Shown in pieces: positions 26,680 to 35,606 of a stretch of DNA of 64,000 nucleotides. Each line of letters begins with the position of its first letter. The stretch's first letter is position 1. The stretch covers positions 33,524 to 97,523 of the forward strand of contig NZ_JAGJDY010000015.1 of NCBI RefSeq assembly GCF_018100795.1, in the 5' to 3' direction. This DNA comes from Alteromonas sp. MMG017. Lineage in GTDB: Bacteria > Pseudomonadota > Gammaproteobacteria > Enterobacterales > Alteromonadaceae. The position numbers and the translations under genes were made by a program. The notes under the pieces were generated by a model. The model had not been told where the DNA came from and ran no database searches. It saw only the letters and a list, made by a program, of their open reading frames with translations.

Positions 26680-28167
26680 TTAATCGGTCTTGGGCGATCC
26701 ATCTTCGTTGAATTCAGCAATTGCTTCGCCGGAAGTCTCCCAACGTTCACGTTCTTCATCGGTCGCTTTTGGTGAAAAAAGCCCCGTGTACGCATAAAAA
26801 ATGCCGATTAATGGCGCGGTCCAGCATGCAAAGGCCAAGGGTATATACAGTAGGTTTTCTAGGTTATCGCCAGTTACACCTAAACCCAGTGCAGTAATAA
26901 CAAATGCCCCACCCGCGTTCCATGGAATTAACGGCGACATCAAGGTGCCACCTTCTTCAATGCCTCTGGCAAGGTTCAAGGTAGAATAGCCCATTCCTCG
27001 GTATACCGGTGAGTACATACGCCCCGGTAACGCCACAGATAAGTAGGGGTCACCAGCTACTAAGTTAGTCGCAAATGCGGTTCCAACGGCGGCAGTTTGT
27101 GTGCCTGCAAATGTGGTTGCTTTGCTTTTTATCGCATTGATAATACTTCGCAAACACCCTGTAGTTTCAAGCGCACCACCAAAGCCAAGAGCAATTAATA
27201 CAAGCGAGATGGTCCACATCATCGACTGTATGCCACCGCGATTTAATAAACCGTCTATCTCTGCAATACCGGTTTCAATTGAATACCCATTATTTGCAAA
27301 ATCGAATACCGACTGCAAATTTTGCCCTTGCGTAATCATTGCCATGGCACTCCCCACTACTACACCTGCAAATAGCGAGGGCAATGGCGGGCATTTCTTA
27401 AGCGCTAAAGCCATTACAACAACCGCCGGCAACAGTGCCCAAGGAGAGATGTAAAAATTATCTTCTAGCGCATTAGTTATGCCTGCAATTTTTGCAAAGG
27501 AAACGCTTTGTGTATCAATAACAAAAAAGCCAACGGCTATGTAGATAACTAACGCTATTAACATGGCGGGAATAGTGGTCGCCATCATATTTTTGATATG
27601 AGAAAACACGTCGGTTCCCGTTACTGCTGGGGCAAGGTTGGTAGTGTCAGATAACGGCGATACTTTGTCACCAAAAAAGGCGCCAGATACTACCGCCCCA
27701 GCTGTCCAATACATGGGAATATCGAAGCCTTCACCAATACCCATTAATGCCAGCCCTACTGTGCCGACACTTCCCCAACTGGTGCCTAGAGAAACCGACA
27801 CTACCGCACATATAATCATGCCAGCAGCCAAGAAAATTTCAGGGGAAAGCGCTTTTAGACCGTAATAAATAATGGTGGGAACCGTTCCACTGGCTATCCA
27901 AACCCCAATAATCATACCAACGGTTATCAAGACCGATACCGATGGGAGTGCAACATGAACAACGTGGAAGATACCTTCTCGTATGTCTACCCAAGTAAGG
28001 CCTAAATACATGCCAACCAAACTGGTTAGCGCGAGACCGAGGGTAAGAGGAATATGAGGTTCAAATACCCCAAAGTAAAAAATTTGCGTGCCCAAGATAA
28101 TTAGGGTTAGCACCACAGGGGTTAAGGCAAGTAACAAACTTGGCGTGACAGGTTGCTTATTGTTCAT
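26680..28167 (-). CDS. nhaC: NhaC-family Na+/H+ antiporter
   Basis: 495 residues with about 11-12 membrane segments. Family stretches visible are SLGTSWGSVGTVGLALMGIG near residues 127-146, GAFFGDKVSPLSDTTNLAPA near 162-181 (the conserved ion-path motif), and the EEGGTLMSPLIPWN stretch near 400. NhaC exchanges cytoplasmic Na+ for protons, helping pH and sodium homeostasis at sea-water salinity; some members are instead malate/lactate antiporters of the same superfamily. The gene is alone, with a 300-bp divergent gap before the RIO kinase gene. Confidence 0.88.
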   Translation of the reverse strand: MNNKQPVTPSLLLALTPVVLTLIILGTQIFYFGVFEPHIPLTLGLALTSLVGMYLGLTWVDIREGIFHVVHVALPSVSVLITVGMIIGVWIASGTVPTIIYYGLKALSPEIFLAAGMIICAVVSVSLGTSWGSVGTVGLALMGIGEGFDIPMYWTAGAVVSGAFFGDKVSPLSDTTNLAPAVTGTDVFSHIKNMMATTIPAMLIALVIYIAVGFFVIDTQSVSFAKIAGITNALEDNFYISPWALLPAVVVMALALKKCPPLPSLFAGVVVGSAMAMITQGQNLQSVFDFANNGYSIETGIAEIDGLLNRGGIQSMMWTISLVLIALGFGGALETTGCLRSIINAIKSKATTFAGTQTAAVGTAFATNLVAGDPYLSVALPGRMYSPVYRGMGYSTLNLARGIEEGGTLMSPLIPWNAGGAFVITALGLGVTGDNLENLLYIPLAFACWTAPLIGIFYAYTGLFSPKATDEERERWETSGEAIAEFNEDGSPKTD

Positions 28168-28467
28168 GTCGTTGTCCGTTATTTAGAAATCCATTCCTAA
28201 AATTGATACGCGCATTGGCTTTTAACAGATCTGCTGAACAAAAAGAGGAAAGCGTCGTTTTTAGTGAAAGTCCTATGCTTACTTCACTTAGGTAATAAAG
28301 TGGTATTTAATTTATGTCGTTCATTTAAAGAGGGATTGGTAAAAAAGTGCTGTTACTTCACTGCTCTTAGTTTTCAACACTGGTATACTAGTTAAGCAAA
28401 TTGAATAAACACATAGAGCACCTTTGTAAACAATGATGAAAACACAACACCATTTAGCAGGCAGTGA
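28168..28467. other. divergent intergenic region nhaC / RIO1 kinase
   Basis: This gap of 300 bp between two divergent genes presumably holds both promoters. No RNA gene, repeat of the REP family or clear operator was seen. Small symmetric elements are present but unconvincing. Confidence 0.4.
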
Positions 28468-29328
28468 GTGAAAATACCTAAACGCCTACAACCTCTCGTC
28501 GATGATGGTTTAATCGACGAAGTACTAAGCCGCTTAATGAGCGGTAAAGAAGCCGATGTTTTTGTTGTTCGCTGTGGTGAACATGTTCGCTGTGCAAAGG
28601 TTTATAAAGATGCCGTTAAACGCAGCTTCAAAAAAGCGGCGCAGTATCAAGAAGGTCGTAAAGTGCGCGGTGGACGCCAGGCACGCGCCATGGGCAAACG
28701 TTCTAGCTACGGTCGCCAAATAGAAGAAGAGATTTGGCAAACAGCAGAGGTGGATGCCCTATCACGGTTAAACGAAGCGGGCGTGCGTGTACCAGATACA
28801 TACTGCTGTATAGACGGCGTGCTGCTGATGGAGTTGGTGTCTGATGAACACGGTGATGTAGCCCCACAATTAGGGCACGTTAGCTTTAGTAAAGAAGACG
28901 CTATAGAACAGCATAAAATCATGATGCATAATATTATGCTTATGCTTTGCGCGGGTATTATTCACGGCGATTTATCTGAATTTAATGTGCTTGTTGACAA
29001 CAATGGGCCGGTAATCATCGATTTGCCTCAAGCGGTTAATGCTTCGGCGAACAATAATGCCGAGGCCATGTTTGCCCGCGACGTTAACAATATTCGACGC
29101 TATTACGGCGAGTTTGCTCCTGAGCTATTGAATACTAACTACGCAAAAGAAATGTGGGCGCTGTTTGAAGAAGCCAACTTAACGCCTAACTCGGTGCTTA
29201 CCGGTGAGTTTGAAGATGACAGTGAAGACGCTGACGTAGACGCAATACTAGAAGAAATACAAGCCGCTGCTGACGAAGAGCAAGAACGATTAGCCCGCAT
29301 TAATTTTTCTGATGATGATAATTTATAG
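28468..29328 (+). CDS. PA4780-type RIO1-like serine kinase
   Basis: 286 residues. It starts KIPKRLQPLVDDGLIDEVLS, the usual opening of this family. A glycine-poor ATP loop SGKEADVFVV lies at 26-35, the catalytic loop HGDLSEFNVLVDN near 168-180, and the metal-binding IIDLPQAV near 184-191, which has DLPQ in place of DFG as in RIO1. RIO1 kinases act in ribosome maturation in archaea and eukaryotes; bacterial targets are unclear. The C-terminal 40 residues are very acidic. The start codon is GTG; no better ATG keeps the conserved N terminus. Confidence 0.88.
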   Translation: MKIPKRLQPLVDDGLIDEVLSRLMSGKEADVFVVRCGEHVRCAKVYKDAVKRSFKKAAQYQEGRKVRGGRQARAMGKRSSYGRQIEEEIWQTAEVDALSRLNEAGVRVPDTYCCIDGVLLMELVSDEHGDVAPQLGHVSFSKEDAIEQHKIMMHNIMLMLCAGIIHGDLSEFNVLVDNNGPVIIDLPQAVNASANNNAEAMFARDVNNIRRYYGEFAPELLNTNYAKEMWALFEEANLTPNSVLTGEFEDDSEDADVDAILEEIQAAADEEQERLARINFSDDDNL

Positions 29329-29340
29329 ATAGATAAAACA

Positions 29341-29382
29341 ATGGGGCAGAATCATTTTTTAAAAGAAATGTACTCGGCCTCT
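29341..29382. repeat. degenerate REP palindrome
   Basis: Left ATGGGGCAGAATCATTTTTT (29341-29360), right AAATGTACTCGGCCTC (29367-29382). It begins 12 bases after the RIO kinase stop. The arms have several mismatches, so this copy is old. Confidence 0.55.
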
Positions 29383-29542
29383 TTGGTGTACGCTCTATAA
29401 ATATCATCGCCCTCCGCTACGCCCAACCCCGATTGATTAAATTTAGCACAATCAATAACTTATACTGTCAGCTTTACTTACACACTCTTATCATTCATAT
29501 CGAAAGACAAAAATTACCCTTTATAAATCAGATTGTTACCTT

Positions 29543-29559
29543 ATGGCATGGATTTCGCT
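29543..29559 (+). promoter_or_regulatory. candidate sigma-54 promoter for PEP-CTERM gene
   Basis: ATGGCATGGATTTCGCT keeps the invariant GG and GC 12 bp apart and matches 11 of 14 constrained positions of the -24/-12 consensus. It lies 64 bp before the start of the NIDO-type PEP-CTERM gene. A similar ATGGC-type box precedes the PEP-CTERM gene at 38188. Confidence 0.5.
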
Positions 29560-29622
29560 AACTTTCCGCGCGCCACACTATGAATAAAAACAAAAAAATT
29601 ATCTATAAGGATATAATTTATA

Positions 29623-30855
29623 ATGAAATTTAAGCACACACTCCTTGTTGCCTCTCTGTCTTTCGCCGCACTATCTTTGCAGTCTCACGCTGACGTTATT
29701 ATCTCGGGTATGGGCGGCGCAGCCGACTACGGTTCTGACCAAACTTTTACCGAGTATTCCCCCACGATCGTCCTCCCTTTCGATGTAAATATTGATGGAG
29801 TAAACTTTGACACGTTTAACGCATTTACAAACGGGGGCATCGACTTATATAGCAGTGAGCTTTTAGACTTAGAGCCTGCTATAGCGTCCCTAACGCCTTT
29901 TTTTGCACCGGGAAACTACGACTGCTCGAGCTGCGGTGACACTTATATTGGCTCACCGTCAGAGGGTGTTGTCGCTGTTACGTGGCTAAACATGAGCGTA
30001 GATGCATTTTATAACGGCGACGATGAAAACAATCGTCAAAACACTTTTCAAGCATTGATCATCGACCGCTCTGACGAGACAGGCCTCGCTGGTGATGTTG
30101 ATATCGAATTTCGCTACGACGAACTTTCATACCGCGATGAAGGGATCTCATTTGATGGGATTACTTGGGGTCAATCGAGAGCAGGGATATCTCTAACTGA
30201 CGAACAATTTATTGCGTTACCTGGTAGTGATTCAGAAGCGATTTTAGAACTCGTTAACGCCTCAAATGTAGGCGAGGATGGTATATGGGCATACTCTGTT
30301 CGTAACGGTGAAGTAACGCTAGCCACAGCGTCAACGGGTAGCGAAGGTACAGGAACTGAGCTTGACCCTTTCATGCCTTCAGATGAGGTAGATGGCAGTT
30401 GGGAATTCGAGTTTAGTATTTCAGACGATGAAGTGGTATTCATCGACCCTGACGTAGCGATTGGATACGACTATGTGGTTGAGTCTGGTCCAGAAATAGC
30501 CTCAGTTATTTTGCCAACGGGCTTCGATGCTGATTACGAATTGTGGTTAATGGGTACTTCTGGATGGGAATTCACTGACAACCTAACAGCTGAAGAAGAG
30601 TACTTCTTTGGTACTGATGGCGTGACTGAGTTTCGTGTTTTGGGTATCGACACTACGAACATGATTGACCCAGACGATGCATTGGCATTTGTTACTGGTT
30701 TATCATTCGTTGATTCTGGCGATGTAGTTATGTCTCAAACACCTATCACTGAATTTGTTGCCAGCCCAACATCAGTCAGTGAGCCTAGAATGTTTTTCGT
30801 ACTACTAACGGCTTTTGGCTTATTTGCCATCCGCGCTCGTAAAAGAACTAAATAA
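29623..30855 (+). CDS. PEP-CTERM-sorted surface protein with NIDO-like domain
   Basis: 410 residues. Signal peptide MKFKHTLLVASLSFAALSLQ. A nidogen-type (NIDO) region spans about 35-190, with PFDVNIDGVNFDTFNAFTNG and NRQNTFQALIIDRSDETGLA. The remainder is acidic and beta-rich. The C terminus is a full sorting signal: SEPRMF (PEP-like motif), a hydrophobic helix and the basic tail RARKRTK. In such proteins exosortase (EpsH/XrtA) cleaves at the motif and the product goes to the outer surface or extracellular matrix. No exosortase is in the window. A candidate sigma-54 promoter and a terminator flank the gene. Confidence 0.85.
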   Translation: MKFKHTLLVASLSFAALSLQSHADVIISGMGGAADYGSDQTFTEYSPTIVLPFDVNIDGVNFDTFNAFTNGGIDLYSSELLDLEPAIASLTPFFAPGNYDCSSCGDTYIGSPSEGVVAVTWLNMSVDAFYNGDDENNRQNTFQALIIDRSDETGLAGDVDIEFRYDELSYRDEGISFDGITWGQSRAGISLTDEQFIALPGSDSEAILELVNASNVGEDGIWAYSVRNGEVTLATASTGSEGTGTELDPFMPSDEVDGSWEFEFSISDDEVVFIDPDVAIGYDYVVESGPEIASVILPTGFDADYELWLMGTSGWEFTDNLTAEEEYFFGTDGVTEFRVLGIDTTNMIDPDDALAFVTGLSFVDSGDVVMSQTPITEFVASPTSVSEPRMFFVLLTAFGLFAIRARKRTK

Positions 30856-30888
30856 ACCGCTAGCGATTTATTTTATTAGCGTTTTTTT

Positions 30889-30910
30889 GGGGCTTCACAG
30901 CCCCTTCTTT
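30889..30910 (+). terminator. terminator after NIDO/PEP-CTERM gene
   Basis: GGGGCT (30889-30894), TCAC loop, AGCCCC (30899-30904), then TTCTTT. A second small stem, CGCTA/TAGCG, followed by seven T, lies just before it at 30859-30888. Confidence 0.7.
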
Positions 30911-30930
30911 GTTTACCCTGGAAATTGTCA

Positions 30931-31470
30931 ATGAGTTACATATTATCGCAAATCAAAGTTGCGACATTTGCCGCCTTTTTTCTCGTCTTCACCCTGAACG
31001 CTGGGGCACAAACACACCCTGCCTCTCCATCAACTGCCGCTCCAATGCCTTCGAAGAGCAGTGTTTCAGAAAGGTGGAGCTATCAGTGCAAAGATAACCA
31101 TTGCTTCATCAACCAAGTATTGATTGCTCGCAACAATGAAAAAGCTGGCGTTGTAGGTGCTATAAACATTGCACTTTCCGCACAAAAACAACCTATTCTT
31201 ACGCTAAGATTTAGCAGCACTGCAAAGAAAGAGTTCGGTTTAGGAATAAAAATAGATGACGGAAAGCCGGTTCGAGTCAGTATTCAGCAATGTGACACTA
31301 AAGTGTGTGAAAGTAATATTGTTGTAGACGATACCATGCTAGCAGAGCTTAATAATGGCAAGCGCTTTATGGTTGCTTTTATGAATGCAGAAAAAGAACA
31401 AAATACACTCCCCTTTTCTTTAAACGGCTTCACGCAAGCCTACGAAAAATTGCTAAACCACGGTAATTAA
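30931..31470 (+). CDS. IalB-like invasion-associated family protein, secreted
   Basis: 179 residues with a signal peptide (IKVATFAAFFLVFTLNAGAQ). The mature part matches the IalB family: WSYQCKDNHCFINQVLIARN near residue 50, LTLRFSSTAKKEFGLGIKID near 95, VSIQQCDTKVCESNIVVDD near 118 with a paired Cys set, and a final ALNG-like segment FSLNGFTQAYEKL. IalB proteins are periplasmic; their role is only known as invasion-associated in Bartonella, so here it is probably general. ATG 30931 is preceded by CTGGAAA; the TTG two codons earlier is less likely. Confidence 0.7.
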   Translation: MSYILSQIKVATFAAFFLVFTLNAGAQTHPASPSTAAPMPSKSSVSERWSYQCKDNHCFINQVLIARNNEKAGVVGAINIALSAQKQPILTLRFSSTAKKEFGLGIKIDDGKPVRVSIQQCDTKVCESNIVVDDTMLAELNNGKRFMVAFMNAEKEQNTLPFSLNGFTQAYEKLLNHGN

Positions 31471-31504
31471 AGCAATTAAGAAATGAGTTGAAATGGTAGA
31501 CGCA

Positions 31505-31544
31505 AAATTTAGTCGGTGCTAAATTTAGTCGGTGCTAAATTTAG
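31505..31544 (+). repeat. 16-bp tandem repeat upstream of OM barrel gene
   Basis: AAATTTAGTCGGTGCT occurs at 31505-31520 and exactly again at 31521-31536, with a third partial copy AAATTTAG at 31537-31544. The units contain the palindrome CTAAATTTAG. The array ends 42 bp before the barrel gene and could be a regulatory or recently duplicated tract. Confidence 0.75.
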
Positions 31545-31585
31545 GCCGCATTCGCAAAGCAATGTGATTTAATAAGGACATTTAA

Positions 31586-32188
31586 ATGGAATTAAGAAAT
31601 AAATTAGCCGCATCTATGGTCACACTTATTGCGGCTTCTTCACCAGCTTTTGCTGAAGGTCCGAAATGGGATCTCGCTGAACTTGGTTATGTGCAAACTG
31701 AAATCGACGACGATGATTTTTCGCCATCAGGTTTCAACGCCTCATTTTCTAAAGCGCTTGGTGAGGGTTTCTACCTTACTGGACGCTATCGCGATGTGAG
31801 CGAAGACGTAAATGTTTTTGGCCTAGACGTTGAAGTAGATCTATCCCAGCTGACACTGGGTGGTGGATATCGCTTTAATGTAACAGAAAGTACTGATGTA
31901 TATGCCCAAGTGACTTACGAGAACTTGGAAGTAGGCGCTTCAGCTCAAGGTAATTCGGAATCTGAAGATGACAACGGTTTTGGTGCCACTATCGGCGTAC
32001 GCTCTATGGTGACAAGTGCACTGGAACTGGGTGCTAACATCAGTTACTTAGATATTGCCGAAGAGTCAGAAACTGCTTTGGGTGTATCTGCATACTATTA
32101 CTTTACAGACAACATCGCGGTAGGTGCCACTTACGAAGCATGGGATGGTGTAGATTTTATCGGCCTGAATGCCCGTTACGCTTTTTAA
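31586..32188 (+). CDS. outer-membrane beta-barrel protein
   Basis: 200 residues with a signal peptide cut near AFA (MELRNKLAASMVTLIAASSP). Alternating strands of the porin-like/OmpA-barrel type follow: YGYRF-like turns, LTLGGGYRFNVTESTDVYAQ, FGATIGVRSMVTSALELGAN, and a terminal GLNARYAF ending in Phe, the BAM recognition signal. About eight strands are predicted, so probably a small eight-stranded barrel. There is no homologue with a defined function that I recognise. A 16-bp tandem repeat precedes it and a good terminator follows. Confidence 0.8.
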   Translation: MELRNKLAASMVTLIAASSPAFAEGPKWDLAELGYVQTEIDDDDFSPSGFNASFSKALGEGFYLTGRYRDVSEDVNVFGLDVEVDLSQLTLGGGYRFNVTESTDVYAQVTYENLEVGASAQGNSESEDDNGFGATIGVRSMVTSALELGANISYLDIAEESETALGVSAYYYFTDNIAVGATYEAWDGVDFIGLNARYAF

Positions 32189-32205
32189 CGGATTGTTAGG
32201 TAATC

Positions 32206-32231
32206 AAAGCCCGATTTACTCGGGCTTTTTT
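32206..32231 (+). terminator. Rho-independent terminator
   Basis: AAAGCCCGA (32206-32214), TTTAC loop, TCGGGCTTT (32220-32228) and a following T run. It terminates the barrel gene and lies before the convergent dehydrogenase gene. Confidence 0.85.
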
Positions 32232-32266
32232 GTGCTCTTTCAATTTAACCTATTATGTTTTAGCTG

Positions 32267-33439
32267 CTAATGACTTGGCTGAAGTTTTATTAAGCGGCCG
32301 CCTTCTTTGTCTTCAAGTACATATATGTTGCCCTTATTATCCTGTTCAACTTCACGAACCCGTTTACCCCATTCGTAACGTTCCGCTTCTTCCACACTCC
32401 ACTTCTCACCGTCTTGACTGAACGTAACCCGCACTAATGCTTCAGATGATAAACCGCCTATGAAGCCATTACCTTTCCAGTCTTTATGTAAATCGCCTTT
32501 ATAAATGATAAAACCCGCTGGGCTTATAGCTGGTACCCACGCATTTTCTGGTGCTTTATAAATAGGGTAATCTTCGTGGTTCGGTATTTTTACACCTGAA
32601 TAATGGTCGCCTTGCGAAACAATGGGATAACCATAGTTGCGCGCTTTTTCAATAACATTGAGCTCATCACCATGACGGGGTCCCATTTCATGGGACCACA
32701 AGTTTCCCTGCTCATCAAAATCAATGCCGAGGGGGTTGCGGTGACCTAGTGTCCATATTTGTTCTGTCACGCTACCGTTGCCATAAAAAGGATTATCTTT
32801 TGGCACGGTTCCATCTGCGTTTAAGCGTAAAATTTTTCCCAAATTCATTGCCATATTTTGGGCGGGCGTAAATTTTTGTCTGTCTCCGGAAGTAATGAAT
32901 AAGTGGCCGTCAGGCGAAAATACCATTCTGTGCGAATAATGCCCATTTCCGGTTACTTTGGGAGATTGGTGCCAAATAAGTTCTCTGTCAGATAAACTTG
33001 CACCGCTATCAGAAATATTTAGCGTTGCGCGTTCAATCACTGCCCCACTGTAGGCATCGTCTTTAGGATCCCGCTCTATATACGAAATATAGATGGTGTT
33101 ATTCGTTTTGAAATCAGGGTGAACAATTACATCGCCTAAACCGCCCTGTCCTCGCGCTTGAACGTTGGGAGTACCGGTTACTGCAAAGCGTTTCTGCTGG
33201 TTCTTATCAAGCAGCCACAGCGTGCCAGCCTTTTCAGTTACTAAACTATGTCCATCAGGCAAAAACGCCATTGCCCAAGGATTATTAAATGAAGCGATAG
33301 CATCTCCGACAAGCGTAGTGCCATTGCTACCTTTCATTTCTACCTTAGTGGGCAAGTCTGACTGAGCCAATGCAACGAAGGAGGTTGCTAGCAAGGTAAT
33401 AAGGAGGGTTATTTTTTGTCGCGTGATACGTTTTCGCAT
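32267..33439 (-). CDS. PQQ-dependent aldose sugar dehydrogenase-like protein (YliI type), secreted
   Basis: 390 residues with a signal peptide (ITLLITLLATSFVALAQ). The soluble glucose dehydrogenase fold, a six-bladed propeller, is indicated by PWAMAFLPDGHSLVTEKAGT near residue 53, the catalytic region GNGHYSHRMVFSPDGHLFIT near 163 (active-site His), RNPLGIDFDEQGNLWSHEMG near 232, and a GDELNVIEKARNYGYP turn that binds calcium/PQQ in the family. Such enzymes oxidise aldoses in the periplasm and pass electrons to the respiratory chain. The assignment is to the family; the actual sugar is not deducible. Confidence 0.8.
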   Translation of the reverse strand: MRKRITRQKITLLITLLATSFVALAQSDLPTKVEMKGSNGTTLVGDAIASFNNPWAMAFLPDGHSLVTEKAGTLWLLDKNQQKRFAVTGTPNVQARGQGGLGDVIVHPDFKTNNTIYISYIERDPKDDAYSGAVIERATLNISDSGASLSDRELIWHQSPKVTGNGHYSHRMVFSPDGHLFITSGDRQKFTPAQNMAMNLGKILRLNADGTVPKDNPFYGNGSVTEQIWTLGHRNPLGIDFDEQGNLWSHEMGPRHGDELNVIEKARNYGYPIVSQGDHYSGVKIPNHEDYPIYKAPENAWVPAISPAGFIIYKGDLHKDWKGNGFIGGLSSEALVRVTFSQDGEKWSVEEAERYEWGKRVREVEQDNKGNIYVLEDKEGGRLIKLQPSH

Positions 33440-33598
33440 AGTCGTTTTTAACCTTGTAAAAGGTTCGCGTAATACTCGTCACATCGTAATGTGCCACGCA
33501 AATAATGATTAATAACGATGTTTACGCGTGTTTATTGGGTACGGCTCACTTGCGCTAACATCGGCTAATTTTGCTTTATTTCGCAGACCGCCAATACT

Positions 33599-34687
33599 CT
33601 ACCGATACGATGATGGAGGGCTGCTGTGGTATCTAGCCCAAAGGCGCCTAAACTGCCTTGAGTCTTCAAACCCACAGCGCTGGGCGATTTCTTCTACTTG
33701 TAGCGGCGAGTGCTGCAAGAGTTGCTGGGCCAAACTTAATCGCAATTTGTAAATATACTCTTTACTAGTAATGCCTGTGCTGTCTTTAAATATGCGCGCA
33801 AAATGGCGTTTACTGCAATGCCCTAAATCAGCCAGTTCATCTAGGCTCCAACTTCTAGCGGGATCTTGCTGAATCTTATCTTGAATAGTATGAATTCTTT
33901 GCTGTAAATGGTTTCTGTGCTCCAAATACGGTGACAAGCTAGGATCTTGCATTCCTCGGCGAATAAACAATACCATTTGCCTGGCTATCTTTGCAGATAC
34001 TTGGGGGCCAACTTGCTGTTGTACCAAGTGAAGCGCCAAATCAATTCCAGCCGATACGCCAGCACTGGTATAAACATTACCATCTTGCACAAACAAGCGA
34101 TTTTCGAGTACTTGCTTAGCGGTAAGTAAAGCAGATAACTCATTGCAATGCATAAAGTGCGTGGTACATTTTTTATTATTGAGCAGCCCCGCTTTTGCCA
34201 ACACTAAGGCCCCCGCACACACACTTATCACTTTTGCGAATTGATGCTCTGCTAACCACCCACATACCTTTTGCAACGCCAGCGTATCAAGCTTAAGTTC
34301 ATTACCCACCATGCCGGTTACTAATAGCCAAGCGTTTGGCTCGACGGTTCTTGGTAGAGGGTCTACCGTTAAGCTCATACCAAGTGAGTTTTTAAGTGTG
34401 GTTTCTGGCCCAACAAAATGCAGTTTAAAATGGGTTTTTCCGTAGCGATTAGCATAAGCGAACACTTCTGCGGGCCCTACCACATCTAACATCAAAAGTT
34501 CAGGCAGCAATACTATGTAGATGGGAATAGTGTCATTTTCAGTATCGGCATTTGTACTTATGCCAGCGCCGAGAATGCCAGTACCGAGAGAGCCAATATC
34601 GAGAGAGCCAGTACCGAGACTGTCAGTATCTAGAGTGTCAGCATCCAAAGTGTCAGCTTCATAAGTGTTAACAGACTCAGCCATCAT
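33599..34687 (-). CDS. GlxA/FtrA-type regulator: DJ-1/PfpI domain plus AraC HTH, with repeat-coded N-terminal tail
   Basis: 362 residues. Residues about 53-225 form a DJ-1/PfpI (glutamine amidotransferase-like) domain (IPIYIVLLPELLMLDVVGPA; Cys in VISVCAGALVLAKAG). Residues 255-362 form an AraC-type HTH (LDELADLGHCSKRHFARIFK, VEEIAQRCGFEDSRQFRRLW). Proteins of this architecture regulate amino acid, carnitine or thiol metabolism. The N-terminal 45 residues are unusual, a pentapeptide run (DTLDA DTLDT DSLGT GSLDI GSLGT GILGA) encoded by a 15-bp minisatellite. The start overlaps the EamA gene (ATGA), so this is an operon and the regulator probably controls the exporter. Confidence 0.85.
   Translation of the reverse strand: MMAESVNTYEADTLDADTLDTDSLGTGSLDIGSLGTGILGAGISTNADTENDTIPIYIVLLPELLMLDVVGPAEVFAYANRYGKTHFKLHFVGPETTLKNSLGMSLTVDPLPRTVEPNAWLLVTGMVGNELKLDTLALQKVCGWLAEHQFAKVISVCAGALVLAKAGLLNNKKCTTHFMHCNELSALLTAKQVLENRLFVQDGNVYTSAGVSAGIDLALHLVQQQVGPQVSAKIARQMVLFIRRGMQDPSLSPYLEHRNHLQQRIHTIQDKIQQDPARSWSLDELADLGHCSKRHFARIFKDSTGITSKEYIYKLRLSLAQQLLQHSPLQVEEIAQRCGFEDSRQFRRLWARYHSSPPSSYR
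34556..34660 (-). repeat. seven-unit 15-bp minisatellite inside a regulator gene
   Basis: Seven consecutive 15-bp units (for example GAGAGAGCCAGTACC at 34601-34615) run from 34556 to 34660 with drift at the ends. Because 15 is a multiple of 3, copy-number change would lengthen or shorten the N-terminal tail by 5 residues without frameshift. Confidence 0.8.
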
Positions 34688-35577
34688 ACACTCACTGCTA
34701 CTTTACGGCGAAAACGACCACCAAAGGTATTAAGTAGAAGGCCTAACAATACCAAAATAATACCCAACCACTGCATAGGCGTAATGCTTTCATTAAGCAT
34801 TATCGCAGCAGAGCTTAGCCCCACAACAGGAACCCCTAACGACAACGGGGCAATTTGGCCAGCGGGGTAGCGCGTTAGCAGGTAGCTCCAAAGCCCATAT
34901 CCGGTAATAGTGGCCCCAACCGCCAAATACAATAACGCGCCAAACGACACCCAACTAAACCCACTTAAACTGGCGATGATTTGCTCGGGGCCTTCAATAA
35001 AATAACTGCCGATAAAAAATGGAATAGGCGGTACCCATGCACTCCACACAACTAAATTAACGTTCGAATTAAAGCCCCGATTGCTAATGCTTCTAGCGCT
35101 AATATTCCCCAAAGCCCAACTTGCCGCGCCTGCCATGGTTAAACCGAACCCTAAGGCTGTAATGCTATGATCATCTTTACTCAGTGCAATAAAAGTTAAA
35201 CCAAACGCGGCAATAAAAAAGGCCCACACCTGATAATTTTTTATTGATTCTTTTAAGAACAACATCGCAAAAATCATGGTAAACAATGCCTGTGCTTGCA
35301 GTGCAAGCGACGCTAGCCCAGCGGGCATGCCATAGGCCATAGCCGAAAATAGAAATGCAAATTGCAGGAAGCTAATGGGCACGGCATAGGCCACCCACCA
35401 TATAAACGGCGTGTTGGGTCGTTTGAAAAATAAGGCTCCCACCGAAGCTACTAGCAAGAAGCGTAAACCGCCCATTAATAAAGGAGGCATACCTTCTAAC
35501 CCCCAAGCAATTGCAACGAAATTCACGCCCCATATCACCACAATAAATATTGCGATCAATAAATCTTTACCTAACAT
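34684..35577 (-). CDS. eamA: EamA-type DMT transporter (O-acetylserine/cysteine exporter-like)
   Basis: 297 residues with ten membrane segments and two EamA repeats. It closely resembles E. coli EamA (YdeD) along its length: GVNFVAIAWGLEGMPPLLMG at residues 18-37, FAFLFSAMAYGMPAGLASLA near 73-92, and LSLGVPVVGLSSAAIMLNES near 244-263. E. coli EamA exports cysteine and O-acetylserine; the same substrate range is likely but not proven. It lies between DUF1272 and the GlxA-like regulator in an operon. Confidence 0.8.
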   Translation of the reverse strand: MLGKDLLIAIFIVVIWGVNFVAIAWGLEGMPPLLMGGLRFLLVASVGALFFKRPNTPFIWWVAYAVPISFLQFAFLFSAMAYGMPAGLASLALQAQALFTMIFAMLFLKESIKNYQVWAFFIAAFGLTFIALSKDDHSITALGFGLTMAGAASWALGNISARSISNRGFNSNVNLVVWSAWVPPIPFFIGSYFIEGPEQIIASLSGFSWVSFGALLYLAVGATITGYGLWSYLLTRYPAGQIAPLSLGVPVVGLSSAAIMLNESITPMQWLGIILVLLGLLLNTFGGRFRRKVAVSV

Positions 35578-35606
35578 ACCCTACCCTTTTCGCTGCCATT
35601 AATTGA

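Noticed and set aside
31505..31544. Direct repeats considered as CRISPR
   Set aside because: Units are 16 bp with no spacers and no cas genes; the same holds for the 18-bp and 15-bp arrays.
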